DNA of 64,000 nt from Sphingobacterium wenxiniae (GTDB taxonomy: Bacteria > Bacteroidota > Bacteroidia > Sphingobacteriales > Sphingobacteriaceae), in the NCBI RefSeq assembly GCF_900116225.1, contig NZ_FOZZ01000005.1, positions 186,001-250,000 of the forward strand. The letters run 5' to 3'. Each line of letters begins with the position of its first letter. Within the stretch, counting starts at the first letter, position 1. Below, piece by piece: positions 17,488-25,835 of this stretch. The notes beneath the pieces were generated by a model, which worked only from the letters and a program-made list of their open reading frames with translations, was not told the DNA's origin and made no database searches. A program made the position numbers and the translations under genes.

Positions 17488-18375
17488 TCATTCTAAAGTC
17501 GCCCCTTTCAAAACACGATATTTGTAAAGATAAGCGTCTAACCCCAATGGTCGTTCACTTATGCTATAAAAAATGTCACTATCATTACCAAAACAAATCG
17601 CTTCCCCCTGCGGTTCCGGCTGATAAGGCAATTTTACAAATTCTCCTTTGAGTATCTCCAGAATACCTTTATCTGCAGTTCGTTGCCAGCGGTATACCTC
17701 GGTGAGGTTTTTCATCAGGATATAATTTCCATCAGCAGAAATATCTGCCGCGGTAATAAAAGTCAATGGCAATTCTAAAGCTTTCTTAAGCACAACCGGG
17801 TCAGTCGAACTTATAGCCTGCACCAAATCAAAAGGGTACACACCTACATGGAAATCACGTTTACTAATAAGATAAACCGTCAAATCCTTTGGATCTACAA
17901 AAATAGCCTCCGCATCGCGCGGCTTATCAGCATACGTCAATGACAGCACTTTAACTTCATCACGAGCAATACGATAATGTTCAACACCTTCAACAAAAGA
18001 AGGCTCTTCCACAATATAAAGCCGAATCTGTTGTCGCGCTGCACGATTATCACCTATATCCGCTAACAACAAGAAATGTTTTCCATCCTGGCTAAAGGTT
18101 GCAATATCCTCTATGTCTTGTGCCTCAATGTCTTCTAAACTATAACTCCCTTTTAATTTGGCATCCCTGTCAATGAGGAAAAAACGAGCACTGTCACCAC
18201 TATCGTTGTGTGTCCAGAACAACCCCTGATACTTTCGAGACGCAACCAGTCCAGAAAGCTCGTTCAATCGGCTATCCTGCACTTTACCAAGTACCATACG
18301 TTCTACTTGCTGAGCGACCGTCACTATAGGCAACAAGTATATCAGCAATAGAAAATGAAACAAAATTTTAGTCAT
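17488..18375 (-). CDS. Exported protein of unknown function, beta-propeller-like
   Basis: From the ATG at 18375 the product has 295 residues and a signal peptide (hydrophobic 4-20, ending near VAQ). The longer frame from 18450 would be translated through the terminator hairpin of the gene upstream and is unlikely. The mature part has repeated strand-turn-strand units with acidic turns: FWTHNDSGDSARFFLID, AQDIEDIATFSQDGKHFLLLADIGDN and DADIS-like blocks. This is consistent with a secreted propeller similar to phytase-like esterase domains, but I cannot assign a family or substrate. Confidence 0.6.
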   Translation of the reverse strand: MTKILFHFLLLIYLLPIVTVAQQVERMVLGKVQDSRLNELSGLVASRKYQGLFWTHNDSGDSARFFLIDRDAKLKGSYSLEDIEAQDIEDIATFSQDGKHFLLLADIGDNRAARQQIRLYIVEEPSFVEGVEHYRIARDEVKVLSLTYADKPRDAEAIFVDPKDLTVYLISKRDFHVGVYPFDLVQAISSTDPVVLKKALELPLTFITAADISADGNYILMKNLTEVYRWQRTADKGILEILKGEFVKLPYQPEPQGEAICFGNDSDIFYSISERPLGLDAYLYKYRVLKGATLE

Positions 18376-18387
18376 ATAAAAAGAAAA

Positions 18388-18429
18388 ATCGGAGGTCGGA
18401 GCATACTTTCGCATGCCCCGACCTCCGAT
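18388..18429 (-). terminator. Hairpin after the 18.4-19.1 kb lipoprotein gene
   Basis: A 12-base perfect GC-rich stem (18388-18399 with 18418-18429) with a further inner GCAT/ATGC pairing, just past the stop of the upstream minus-strand gene. Confidence 0.75.
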
Positions 18430-18436
18430 AATATAA

Positions 18437-19069
18437 TTATTTACCTTCAAATGCAGCTACAATCCTGTCGTATTGCGTTGTATCCCGTGCGATAAACTCA
18501 AATGTACGTTTGTACAAATCCAATTTGGCAAAGATTTCTGCCGGCTCACCTACACCATTTTCCAAAAACATCTTGAAGGAGTAAGTATCGTTACCGGATA
18601 GATCAACAGCTTTCTTATTGGAAGAGAAAGCTAAAGGGCTAAGCGTTCCCTGCACCATTCCACCTCCAACAGGGAGCTTATAAACTTCACCCAAGGCACC
18701 TACAAAATTATCCGATAATTTACCAACAGATGTAAATTTAATTGCCCCCGTACGGAATCCTTTATCTTCTTTCACGGCTTCGTCCGCGAATAATCCTGCT
18801 TCTATATCTTTCATTACCTCAATCTGTAGACCGATGGTATCCGTACCTTTCAATGATTTTGCCAGGTATACGGTGGAAGAATCGGTCTGTTCTGAAGATA
18901 CCAGACGCAAATAAAGTGTAGGATTCTCTTTTTCAGACTCCGCGATAAACTGTCCCAAATGCTGCTCCATGGCTGCCTGTGAACTTTCTTTGCTCGTATT
19001 GCCACCACAACTTACCAACAAAGCCAGACACCCTCCAGCGACCATAAAGCCAAAAACTGTTTTTCTCAT
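18437..19069 (-). CDS. Lipoprotein of unknown function
   Basis: A 210-residue lipoprotein with lipobox LLVSC (C21) and a serine-rich linker. The rest alternates polar helices and strands and ends in RIVAAFEGK. Short segments such as TYSFKMFLENGVGEPAEIFAK have no family match that I recognise. It has its own hairpin terminator and a 329-base upstream spacer, so it is probably transcribed alone. Envelope location is supported by the lipobox; the function is unknown. Confidence 0.65.
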   Translation of the reverse strand: MRKTVFGFMVAGGCLALLVSCGGNTSKESSQAAMEQHLGQFIAESEKENPTLYLRLVSSEQTDSSTVYLAKSLKGTDTIGLQIEVMKDIEAGLFADEAVKEDKGFRTGAIKFTSVGKLSDNFVGALGEVYKLPVGGGMVQGTLSPLAFSSNKKAVDLSGNDTYSFKMFLENGVGEPAEIFAKLDLYKRTFEFIARDTTQYDRIVAAFEGK

Positions 19070-19398
19070 AGCTATATTTATTTTGATAATTACCTGTATC
19101 TAAAAATCACCTTTGAACATCAAAGACTTAAACCTCTTAAAGATAAACATTTCTTTTTTGTTAACCTACAACAATTTATACAAACAATCAGCGTAAGCGC
19201 ATCAAAACCTATTTTTAAACGTAACGTTATCGAAAGAAGACCTTCGCTTATTTAAAACATAAACCGAGGGTGTAAAGTGAACTGTGCCACTCACTCCAAA
19301 ACATAAGCAAAATTATCCTTTAGGTTCCGTAGATTCAAGGGTTTTTGTACGAAAATTTTTGTATTTTTGTATAGAGTAAAACTAAAAAACCCAGTGTT
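19070..19398. other. Non-coding spacer before the PIN toxin-antitoxin pair
   Basis: 329 bases between divergent genes with no credible gene. TATTTTTG at 19362-19369 fits a -7 element for the antitoxin gene; the best TTTG upstream (19344-19347) is closer than the usual spacing. Nothing else stands out. Confidence 0.5.
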
Positions 19399-19602
19399 AT
19401 GGTTGTAGAAAGAGTAAATGACGAAATTGTGATACGACTACCCAAAACGGTAAAGTTTGATGAAATTCAGCGTATCATAGACTTGATGTTTTATAAAGAA
19501 GCAACTGCACAAAGTCAAGCAAAACAAAGCGATATTGATGACATTGCCAAATCCGCAAATAAAGGTTGGTGGGAGAAAAATCGTGACAAATTCATCAAAT
19601 GA
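19399..19602 (+). CDS. Putative antitoxin of a PIN-domain pair
   Basis: A 67-residue protein that begins with a strand-like stretch, VVERVNDEIVIRLPKTV, suitable for an AbrB- or ribbon-type DNA-binding dimer, then a helix and a charged, tryptophan-containing tail (GWWEKNRDKF) that could wrap the toxin. The family is not certain. Its stop overlaps the start of the PIN gene in ATGA (19599-19602), the usual arrangement of antitoxin and toxin. It probably represses its own promoter. Confidence 0.72.
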   Translation: MVVERVNDEIVIRLPKTVKFDEIQRIIDLMFYKEATAQSQAKQSDIDDIAKSANKGWWEKNRDKFIK

Positions 19603-20024
19603 AAATTATTGTAGATACTAATGTTGTATTTAGTTCATTGGTAAACACCAATAGTGTCATTGCAGAAATTATTATCGCAAATAGCAAACTCCATTTTTAC
19701 TCAAGTGAATATTTGTATTTGGAGCTCGATCATCATCGTGAGAAATTAAAGAAAGTATCCAAACTGTCCGATGAACAGTTAGAGGTCGCCAAATACCGTA
19801 TTTTCAAACATATCGAATGTTTAAGTTTGGAAATGATACCAGAGAGATATTGGAGAGAAGCCTCCGAATTGGTCATGGATATTGACCCCGATGATGTTGC
19901 TTTTGTCGCTTTATCGCTCTATTTAGATGCATATTTGTGGACAGGGGACAAAGTTTTGTATAATGGACTAAAGTCAAAAGGATTTGATAAAGTTATCAAC
20001 ACAAATGAAGTGAAAGAACTTTAA
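19599..20024 (+). CDS. PIN-domain ribonuclease toxin
   Basis: A 141-residue protein covering one PIN fold. The acidic residues expected at the metal site are visible: D6 in KIIVDTN, E42 in the LELDHH helix, D98/D99 in DPDDVAFVAL, and D117 in WTGDKVLYNG. The sequence IDPDDVAFVALSLYLDAYLWTGD is typical of this fold. Such toxins cleave RNA, often tRNA or rRNA. It is translated with the upstream antitoxin through a 4-base overlap. The pair looks intact, unlike the decayed pair near 34.5 kb. Confidence 0.85.
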   Translation: MKIIVDTNVVFSSLVNTNSVIAEIIIANSKLHFYSSEYLYLELDHHREKLKKVSKLSDEQLEVAKYRIFKHIECLSLEMIPERYWREASELVMDIDPDDVAFVALSLYLDAYLWTGDKVLYNGLKSKGFDKVINTNEVKEL

Positions 20025-20177
20025 TAGTGATCTCTAATTGACCGATACAACTACAAGTTTTTGGCGTTTAAAAAATACAAAGTGTTACCAAATCAGATTT
20101 AGTCTTCACCAAAAGTAAAAAGGGGTATTACCAAATTGAATTGGGCATCCTGAAAACCGAAAGAAAAGAATTCTTAC

Positions 20178-23099
20178 TTACTTCACCAAAGCATCATACA
20201 GAATCTCAACCGGATGATAGGACCTTCTTCCTACACCATCCTTGATTTGATGTCGGCAGGATGTCCCTGCGGCTGCAATAAGCACATCCTCGTCAGTTTC
20301 CCGTACGGCTGGCAACAGTACCAGTTCTGCTACTTTCATCGACACGTCATAATGCTCTTTTTCGTAGCCGAATGATCCCGCCATACCACAACAACCAGAA
20401 GGTATTACCTCTACCGTATAATTCTGAGGCAGAGAAAGTAATTTTTCTGTATAACCAACCAGATGAAAAGCCTTTTGATAGCAATGTCCATGCAGCTTTA
20501 TCTTTTTCGCTTCATCACTAAATTGTTCTGCACGAAGGCGTCCGGCGTCCACTTCTCGCATTAGAAACTCGTCAATCATCAAAGCCTGCTGTCCTAGCCT
20601 ACGAGCAGCATCTTTCCGAGAACTATCCACCAAATCCACATACTCATCACGAAAAGTAAGGATAGCCGACGGTTCCAAGCCCAATAGCGGTGTATCTTCG
20701 GAAACAATATCTTTTAGGATATCCACATTCCGCAGGGCAATCTTTTGCGCCTCTTTAACAAAGCCTTTGGAAAGATAAGTTCTTCCACTTTCCAAATGTT
20801 TTGGCACAACGACCTCATAGCCCAAAGCAGTTAAGAGCTTATACGCGGTGATGCCAATCTCCGTGTCATTATATTCCGTAAACTCGTCACTAAAGAGATA
20901 AACTTTTCGAATTCCCCTCTGTGGAGATTGCTTTCGTACCCACTGGGAGAGCGTAGTACCATGCACAGTAGGCAAAGAACGTTTTGATGCAAACCCAGCT
21001 ACCCTTTTAACCAGACCTGCTAAAAAAGGGGTTTTAATGATACCATTGTACAAGGGTGCAACATACGCTCCCAAACGCTGGCTTTTAGTAAAGTTGGCTA
21101 TCAAAGTAGAGCGGAAGGATGCACCATGCGCATCATAGTAATGCTGTAAAAATTCTGCTTTCATCTTCGCTACGTCCACGCTGGACGGACATTCACTCTT
21201 GCAAGCTTTGCAACTCAAACAGAGGTCCATGACCTCCTTAATTTCTTCATGGTCAAAGCGGTTTTGTTTTGTAGAGTTCGTCAGGAATTGACGCAACATA
21301 TTTGCCCGAGCGCGGGTCGTATCCTTTTCATTACGTGTGGCCATAAAAGAAGGACACATTGTGCCACCCGTAATCTCCGTTTTCCGGCAGTCGCCCGAAC
21401 CCGAGCATTTCTCTGCCAGACGCAGAATACTTTCCTGTGCCGTAAAATCAAAATAGGTGGAAATACTTTTACCATCGGTCACCGTATCATACCGCAAAGC
21501 GGTATCCATAGGAGGCGTATCGACAATTTTATTTGCATTGAAAATTCCCGACGGATCAAAGATGCTTTTGGTTTGCTTTAACAAGGCATAAACCTGTTCA
21601 CCCAAAACTTTACCTATAAATTCACCACGCAAACGGCCATCGCCATGCTCTCCACTTAATGAACCGTTGTATTTCAGTACCAGGTCGGTTGTTTTCTCCA
21701 GAATCGAACGAAATTTTTTACGCCCCTCGGCAGTTTTCAGATTGACAAAAGGTTCAATATGCAATTCCCCCGCCCCCGCATGCGCATAGTAAGAAGCGTG
21801 CACACCTTCTTCTTTGAGCAACTGCTGGATATCCGCAACATAATCCGGCAAATCTTCCGGTGAAACGGCACAATCCTCAATCAGGTTTACCGGTTGCTCA
21901 TCGCCCGGTAGATTACGAATAAGCCCTAGGCCAGCCTTACGCACATCCCAAACCAGATTCGTTTGTTCCGTCCCAGTGATAAACGGGTAGGCATACCCCA
22001 ACCCTTTTTCTATCAGATCCTGTTTTAATGCCGTCGCCTTATATTGCAGTTCCTCCAAGGTATCTGCTCGAAATTCCACAATCAGCAAAGCTTGCGGATC
22101 ACCTTCTATAAAGAAACGGTTATACTGATAAGTCGGATGACCAACCGTAAAATCCAGAATATACTTATCTACAAGTTCTGACGCTTCCGGCTGATGGGCC
22201 AAAGCAACATTATTTCCGTGCATACATTCCACCATATCGGCAAAATGCACACAAAGTAAGCCTATTTCCTTTGGAGGCAAAGGCATAAGCTGTAATTTAG
22301 CTTCCGTAACAATACCCAGTGTCCCTTCTGATCCTGCTAAAAGCGAACATAAGTTGAAAGGCTTATCTCTATCGACCAAAAAATCCAATGCATAGCCCGT
22401 ATTACGTCGTGTCAATGTCTTTTTTGGATAGCCTGATTGTATCGCAGCAACATTTGTTTTATCGGTTAGCAATACATTCAACGTTCTATAGATCTCGCCC
22501 TCGCGTGTCTGAGCAGAAAGCTTCTGAAAATATGCCTTCTCATCTAGTGCTCCAAAAAGTACTTCCGAACCATCATCAAGCAAGACGTTTGCTTCCAACA
22601 GATTTTTTCGCGTATCGCCCCAGACAATAGAATGCAAGCCCGAGGAATTATTCCCGATCATTCCACCGATCATCGCACGACTCGCCGTAGAGGTTTCCGG
22701 ACCGAACATAAGCCCGTATTTCTTTAAATAATTGTTCAGATCATCACGGATAATACCTGGCTCTACACGCACCCAACCTTCTTCGACATTCACCTCAAGT
22801 ATGCGGTTAAAACCACGGGAAACATCGACTACAATTCCCTTACCCACGACCTGACCGGCCAACGAAGTTCCAGCAGTGCGAGGAATAAGTGTCACGCCTT
22901 CCTGTTTCGCAAAAGTTATCAGTGTTCTTAAATCTTGCTTATCTTTAGGAATAGCTACGGCCAATGGCATTTCCTGATAAACAGAAGCGTCCGTGGCGTA
23001 AGCCATGCGCATAGTCTGATGCGTCGCATCTTCAGGATTATAGAACAGCTCGCACTGCAATTGTTTAGTAAGCTGATGAAGTCTATGGAGTACTTGCAC
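20178..23099 (-). CDS. FAD-linked oxidase / Fe-S oxidoreductase fusion, D-2-hydroxyacid dehydrogenase type
   Basis: A 973-residue fusion. An FAD-binding-4 domain spans about 45-270 (RTAGTSLAGQ, GGMIGNNSSG), followed by the FAD-oxidase C domain to about 525 with the metal-binding SGEHGDGRLRGEF. Cysteines C565, C571 and C582 and C627/C630/C633/C637 (CLSCKACKSECP) bind iron-sulphur clusters. A C-terminal CCG domain carries HGHCYQK and SGCCGMAGSFG. The layout is that of YdiJ- or GlcD-GlcF-like dehydrogenases, which oxidise D-lactate, D-2-hydroxyglutarate or similar and pass electrons to the quinone pool. The substrate cannot be chosen from the sequence. It is alone on its strand. Confidence 0.88.
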   Translation of the reverse strand: MQVLHRLHQLTKQLQCELFYNPEDATHQTMRMAYATDASVYQEMPLAVAIPKDKQDLRTLITFAKQEGVTLIPRTAGTSLAGQVVGKGIVVDVSRGFNRILEVNVEEGWVRVEPGIIRDDLNNYLKKYGLMFGPETSTASRAMIGGMIGNNSSGLHSIVWGDTRKNLLEANVLLDDGSEVLFGALDEKAYFQKLSAQTREGEIYRTLNVLLTDKTNVAAIQSGYPKKTLTRRNTGYALDFLVDRDKPFNLCSLLAGSEGTLGIVTEAKLQLMPLPPKEIGLLCVHFADMVECMHGNNVALAHQPEASELVDKYILDFTVGHPTYQYNRFFIEGDPQALLIVEFRADTLEELQYKATALKQDLIEKGLGYAYPFITGTEQTNLVWDVRKAGLGLIRNLPGDEQPVNLIEDCAVSPEDLPDYVADIQQLLKEEGVHASYYAHAGAGELHIEPFVNLKTAEGRKKFRSILEKTTDLVLKYNGSLSGEHGDGRLRGEFIGKVLGEQVYALLKQTKSIFDPSGIFNANKIVDTPPMDTALRYDTVTDGKSISTYFDFTAQESILRLAEKCSGSGDCRKTEITGGTMCPSFMATRNEKDTTRARANMLRQFLTNSTKQNRFDHEEIKEVMDLCLSCKACKSECPSSVDVAKMKAEFLQHYYDAHGASFRSTLIANFTKSQRLGAYVAPLYNGIIKTPFLAGLVKRVAGFASKRSLPTVHGTTLSQWVRKQSPQRGIRKVYLFSDEFTEYNDTEIGITAYKLLTALGYEVVVPKHLESGRTYLSKGFVKEAQKIALRNVDILKDIVSEDTPLLGLEPSAILTFRDEYVDLVDSSRKDAARRLGQQALMIDEFLMREVDAGRLRAEQFSDEAKKIKLHGHCYQKAFHLVGYTEKLLSLPQNYTVEVIPSGCCGMAGSFGYEKEHYDVSMKVAELVLLPAVRETDEDVLIAAAGTSCRHQIKDGVGRRSYHPVEILYDALVK

Positions 23100-23268
23100 G
23101 TTTTTGTTTTTTTATTGAACAAATCTACATAGATTAGATGAAATTTTGATAGAAAAAAGCACAATTCTTGCTTAACCAAATAAACAAAACGCACAAAAAC
23201 GCAATGTAATTTCATACTGAACAACACTTAAAATTCAAAACAAAATTTCAAACAACAAAAATAACAAT

Positions 23269-23310
23269 GAATAATATTCAATTATTAAACATATATTTTG
23301 AATATTATTC
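23269..23310. promoter_or_regulatory. Inverted-repeat operator, probable Lrp/AsnC autoregulation site
   Basis: A perfect 12-base AT-rich inverted repeat: GAATAATATTCA at 23269-23280 and its complement at 23299-23310, 18 bases apart. The right arm touches the -33 TTTG of the promoter, a good position for repression of the downstream regulator gene. Confidence 0.6.
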
Positions 23311-23327
23311 TGAAACCATTACTTTTG
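23297..23327 (+). promoter_or_regulatory. Bacteroidota promoter (TTTG-N19-TACTTTTG) for the regulator-exporter operon
   Basis: TTTG at 23297-23300 and TACTTTTG at 23320-23327 match the -33 and -7 consensus at the right spacing. The ATG at 23335 lies only about seven bases past the -7 box, so the transcript would be leaderless or nearly so. Confidence 0.65.
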
Positions 23328-23334
23328 TACCGTT

Positions 23335-23814
23335 ATGGCAAAATTAGAATACAATCTCGATCATATTGATTATCAAATCCTGCGCATTATGCAGGACAAT
23401 GCCCGTACCAACAATGCGGACATTGCGCGTGAATTAGGCATGGCTCCATCTGCTATTTTAGAACGTGTAAAAAAATTAGAACAGAAGGAAGTGATCTTAC
23501 AGTATAATGCCAAAATCAACCCACAGGCATTAGACCAAAAGCTTCTTTCCTTTATTTTTATCAAAGCACAAGACATTATCGGAGAGCAAAAAGTCGGACT
23601 CCTTTTAGCTGAAATCCCTGAAGTACAAGAAGTTCACGATATTGCTGGCGACGATGGCTATCTAGTCAAAGTGAGAACCAACGATTCCGCAGGCTTGGTA
23701 GACTTAATGCGCAACTCTTTGGGTCGAATTGATGGGATTATATCTACCCGCACAACAATCGTACTGGAAACGGTTAAAGAAGAACAAAAGCTCGTTATTC
23801 CAACGCAGAAATAA
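23335..23814 (+). CDS. Lrp/AsnC family transcriptional regulator
   Basis: A 159-residue protein: an N-terminal winged helix-turn-helix at about 10-60 (LDHIDYQILRIMQDNARTNN, then ADIARELGMAPSAILERVKKLE) and a C-terminal RAM/ligand-binding domain at about 70-150 with VQEVHDIAGDDGYLVKV. Such proteins sense amino acids or other small ligands and act as octamers on AT-rich sites. The gene lies behind an inverted repeat that overlaps its promoter, suggesting autoregulation. The EamA exporter gene starts 3 bases after its stop, so regulator and exporter share a message. An amino-acid or related efflux function is inferred. Confidence 0.92.
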   Translation: MAKLEYNLDHIDYQILRIMQDNARTNNADIARELGMAPSAILERVKKLEQKEVILQYNAKINPQALDQKLLSFIFIKAQDIIGEQKVGLLLAEIPEVQEVHDIAGDDGYLVKVRTNDSAGLVDLMRNSLGRIDGIISTRTTIVLETVKEEQKLVIPTQK

Positions 23815-23817
23815 AAA

Positions 23818-24924
23818 ATGGTAAAAGAAAATAAAAGCAGCCCCTCTACTACCAGTTTGGTGTTTGCCTACCTTGTCGTGTACTTGGTCTGGGGATCTAC
23901 ATTTTTTTTCATTGAAAAAGCTTTACATAGCTTTCCCCCTTTTGTTCTGGGTTCCATCCGCTTTGTCATAGCGGGAAGCTTACTCATGACATATTGCTAC
24001 TTCAAAGGGTATAAACTTTACGCAAAGCAAGCTGTGAAAGATGCACTCTTTGTAGGCTTTTTACTTCTTTTTATTGATATGGCAGCTATTATCTGGGCAG
24101 AGCAGCACATATCCAGTGCTATTGCAACCATTATTGCGGCAGCCACAGCTATTTGGTTCGTCATTTTTGACAAGCCAAAATGGAAGCAGAATTTTTCCAG
24201 CCCAACAACAGTTTTGGGACTTATCTTTGGTTTCTTAGGCGTATTTATGCTTTTTGCTGAACAGATTTTCGCCCAAGACGATTCTCCCGAAGAGGGGAAT
24301 ATGAAAGTCACAGCAATGATTGTGTTAGTCTGCGGAACCATTGCCTGGACGATAGGCTCCCTACTTTCTAAATACAGTAAAGAAAGAAGAGACCGCAACC
24401 AAAAAGAGACCGATGAAGAAGACTTGGATGTTATGGTCAAAACAGCGTGGCAAATGGTTTGTGCAGGGGTTTCGTTCACATTAGTTGCCTCCTTCAATGG
24501 CGAATACAGCCGATTTAAATTTGCAGATGTGCTTCCCGAAGACTGGGGTGCGATGATTTACCTCGCCACCATGGGATCCATACTTGCCTTCGGCAGCTAT
24601 ATTTGGCTTTTACAACATAGACCTGCAACCGAAGTAAGCACCCATGCGTACATCAACCCTATCGTAGCACTGGTGTTGGCACATTATTTTACAGACCATC
24701 ATGTCACCTCACTGCAGATTATTGGTCTTACCGTAGTACTAGGCAGCGTTCTATTGATGAACTGGAACTTATATCGGGACAACAAAAAATTTAAAGTGTA
24801 CAAGCGCGCCAAACGTATCAAAAAACTGCGCGATGCTGTACCTTACCGAAGTGTGCCAAGGCTTCTGGAGTTATCCAACTTCAACGACAAACACGAAAAA
24901 AAGAAAAATAAAGCGGATCTATAA
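23818..24924 (+). CDS. EamA/DMT-superfamily exporter
   Basis: A 368-residue membrane protein with two EamA halves (about 12-140 and 165-325) and roughly ten membrane helices, starting with YLVVYLVWGSTFFFIEKAL. A charged loop between the halves (KERRDRNQKETDEEDLD) and a basic tail of about 45 residues are longer than usual and should be cytoplasmic. Relatives export amino acids or related metabolites. It is coupled to the Lrp/AsnC gene (3-base gap), whose ligand may be the exported compound. A hairpin with a T-run lies across its stop. Confidence 0.88.
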   Translation: MVKENKSSPSTTSLVFAYLVVYLVWGSTFFFIEKALHSFPPFVLGSIRFVIAGSLLMTYCYFKGYKLYAKQAVKDALFVGFLLLFIDMAAIIWAEQHISSAIATIIAAATAIWFVIFDKPKWKQNFSSPTTVLGLIFGFLGVFMLFAEQIFAQDDSPEEGNMKVTAMIVLVCGTIAWTIGSLLSKYSKERRDRNQKETDEEDLDVMVKTAWQMVCAGVSFTLVASFNGEYSRFKFADVLPEDWGAMIYLATMGSILAFGSYIWLLQHRPATEVSTHAYINPIVALVLAHYFTDHHVTSLQIIGLTVVLGSVLLMNWNLYRDNKKFKVYKRAKRIKKLRDAVPYRSVPRLLELSNFNDKHEKKKNKADL

Positions 24925-24942
24925 GAGTCCGCTTTACTTTTT
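24910..24942 (+). terminator. Intrinsic terminator after the EamA gene
   Basis: Stem AAAGCGGA (24910-24917) pairs with TCCGCTTT (24928-24935) and is followed closely by a run of T. The left arm overlaps the last codons and the right arm follows the stop. Confidence 0.8.
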
Positions 24943-25012
24943 TTATCGAATGCTGTAGCGAAGCCCTTTTTTCCTCCGTATGAGTTGAAAAAGAAAAAAA
25001 CAATACAACATC

Positions 25013-25720
25013 ATGAAAAATTCGTTCATAAAACTGTGTTTATTATTTGTGGGGATAATCAGTTTTAGCAGCTGCTTAAAAGACAACGATGGATACGGTA
25101 ATGATTACCCTTCTAACATTGCGCTGATGACTTTTGTCAATGCCTTCCCTGAAGCTACAGGACTTAATTTTGATTTAAACGGCAACCAACCACCCTTTGG
25201 GCTGGAATACAAAAAAGTATTGATGCCTTACAACGGTGTATATCCCGGAAAAAGACAGCTTGAGATTTTCAGCATCAACCAGAACAAAACATTTATCGAC
25301 ACACTAATCAATGTGGAAGCAGGCAAAGGGTACACTGCATTTGTTTTTGGCACACAGAAATCACCTAAATTCGCAATGACACAGGACACGGTTATCAAAG
25401 ATTTTGACGCTGAAAAATCTGCTTTTCGTTTCCTCAACTTTGGCAACAACACATCCGCTATCTCCATTTTTATCGAGGGCGAAGAAGACCCTATTTTCTC
25501 CAATCGTTCCATGGATTCCGGCACATCTGCTGTACAGAATCAACGGTTTACAGCACACACTTCAGGCACATATACCCTCGTAGCCAAGGATAGCGAAGGC
25601 ACTATCTTGGTTAAACGTGAAAATTTCAATTTTGAAAAAGGCAGATACTACACAATTATGCTATCTGGTACCAAAGACCACGCACAGACACCTTTGTATT
25701 TAGGCGTTGTCCAACATTAA
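25013..25720 (+). CDS. DUF4397 lipoprotein
   Basis: A 235-residue lipoprotein (lipobox FSSC, C21). Two DUF4397-like beta-sandwich repeats are visible, beginning with IALMTFVNAFPEATGLNFDLNG and AFRFLNFGNNTSAISIFIEG. The alternation of polar and hydrophobic strands and the late YYTIMLSG motif fit that family. It is presumably exposed on the cell surface or in the periplasm. The ligand is unknown. A very stable terminator follows and separates it from smc. Confidence 0.82.
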   Translation: MKNSFIKLCLLFVGIISFSSCLKDNDGYGNDYPSNIALMTFVNAFPEATGLNFDLNGNQPPFGLEYKKVLMPYNGVYPGKRQLEIFSINQNKTFIDTLINVEAGKGYTAFVFGTQKSPKFAMTQDTVIKDFDAEKSAFRFLNFGNNTSAISIFIEGEEDPIFSNRSMDSGTSAVQNQRFTAHTSGTYTLVAKDSEGTILVKRENFNFEKGRYYTIMLSGTKDHAQTPLYLGVVQH

Positions 25721-25730
25721 AGAAAATAAA

Positions 25731-25780
25731 CTGAAAAGCAAAGAGGCGATGGATTAACCCATCGCCTCTTTGCTTTTCAG
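25731..25780 (+). terminator. 22-bp perfect-stem terminator between the DUF4397 gene and smc
   Basis: Arms 25731-25752 and 25759-25780 are fully complementary around a 6-base loop. The smc ATG lies 56 bases further on. Confidence 0.85.
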
Positions 25781-25835
25781 TTCTCCCCAAAAATCCTTAT
25801 TTTCGTCCACAATTTTGACAAAAAAATAGCTTGCG

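Noticed and set aside
19280..19330. Sequence reminiscent of an insertion-sequence end before the PIN pair
   Set aside because: No matching inverted partner and no transposase nearby.
24018..24497. A 159-codon minus-strand frame inside the EamA exporter gene
   Set aside because: Antisense to a clear membrane-protein gene and without any own signal.
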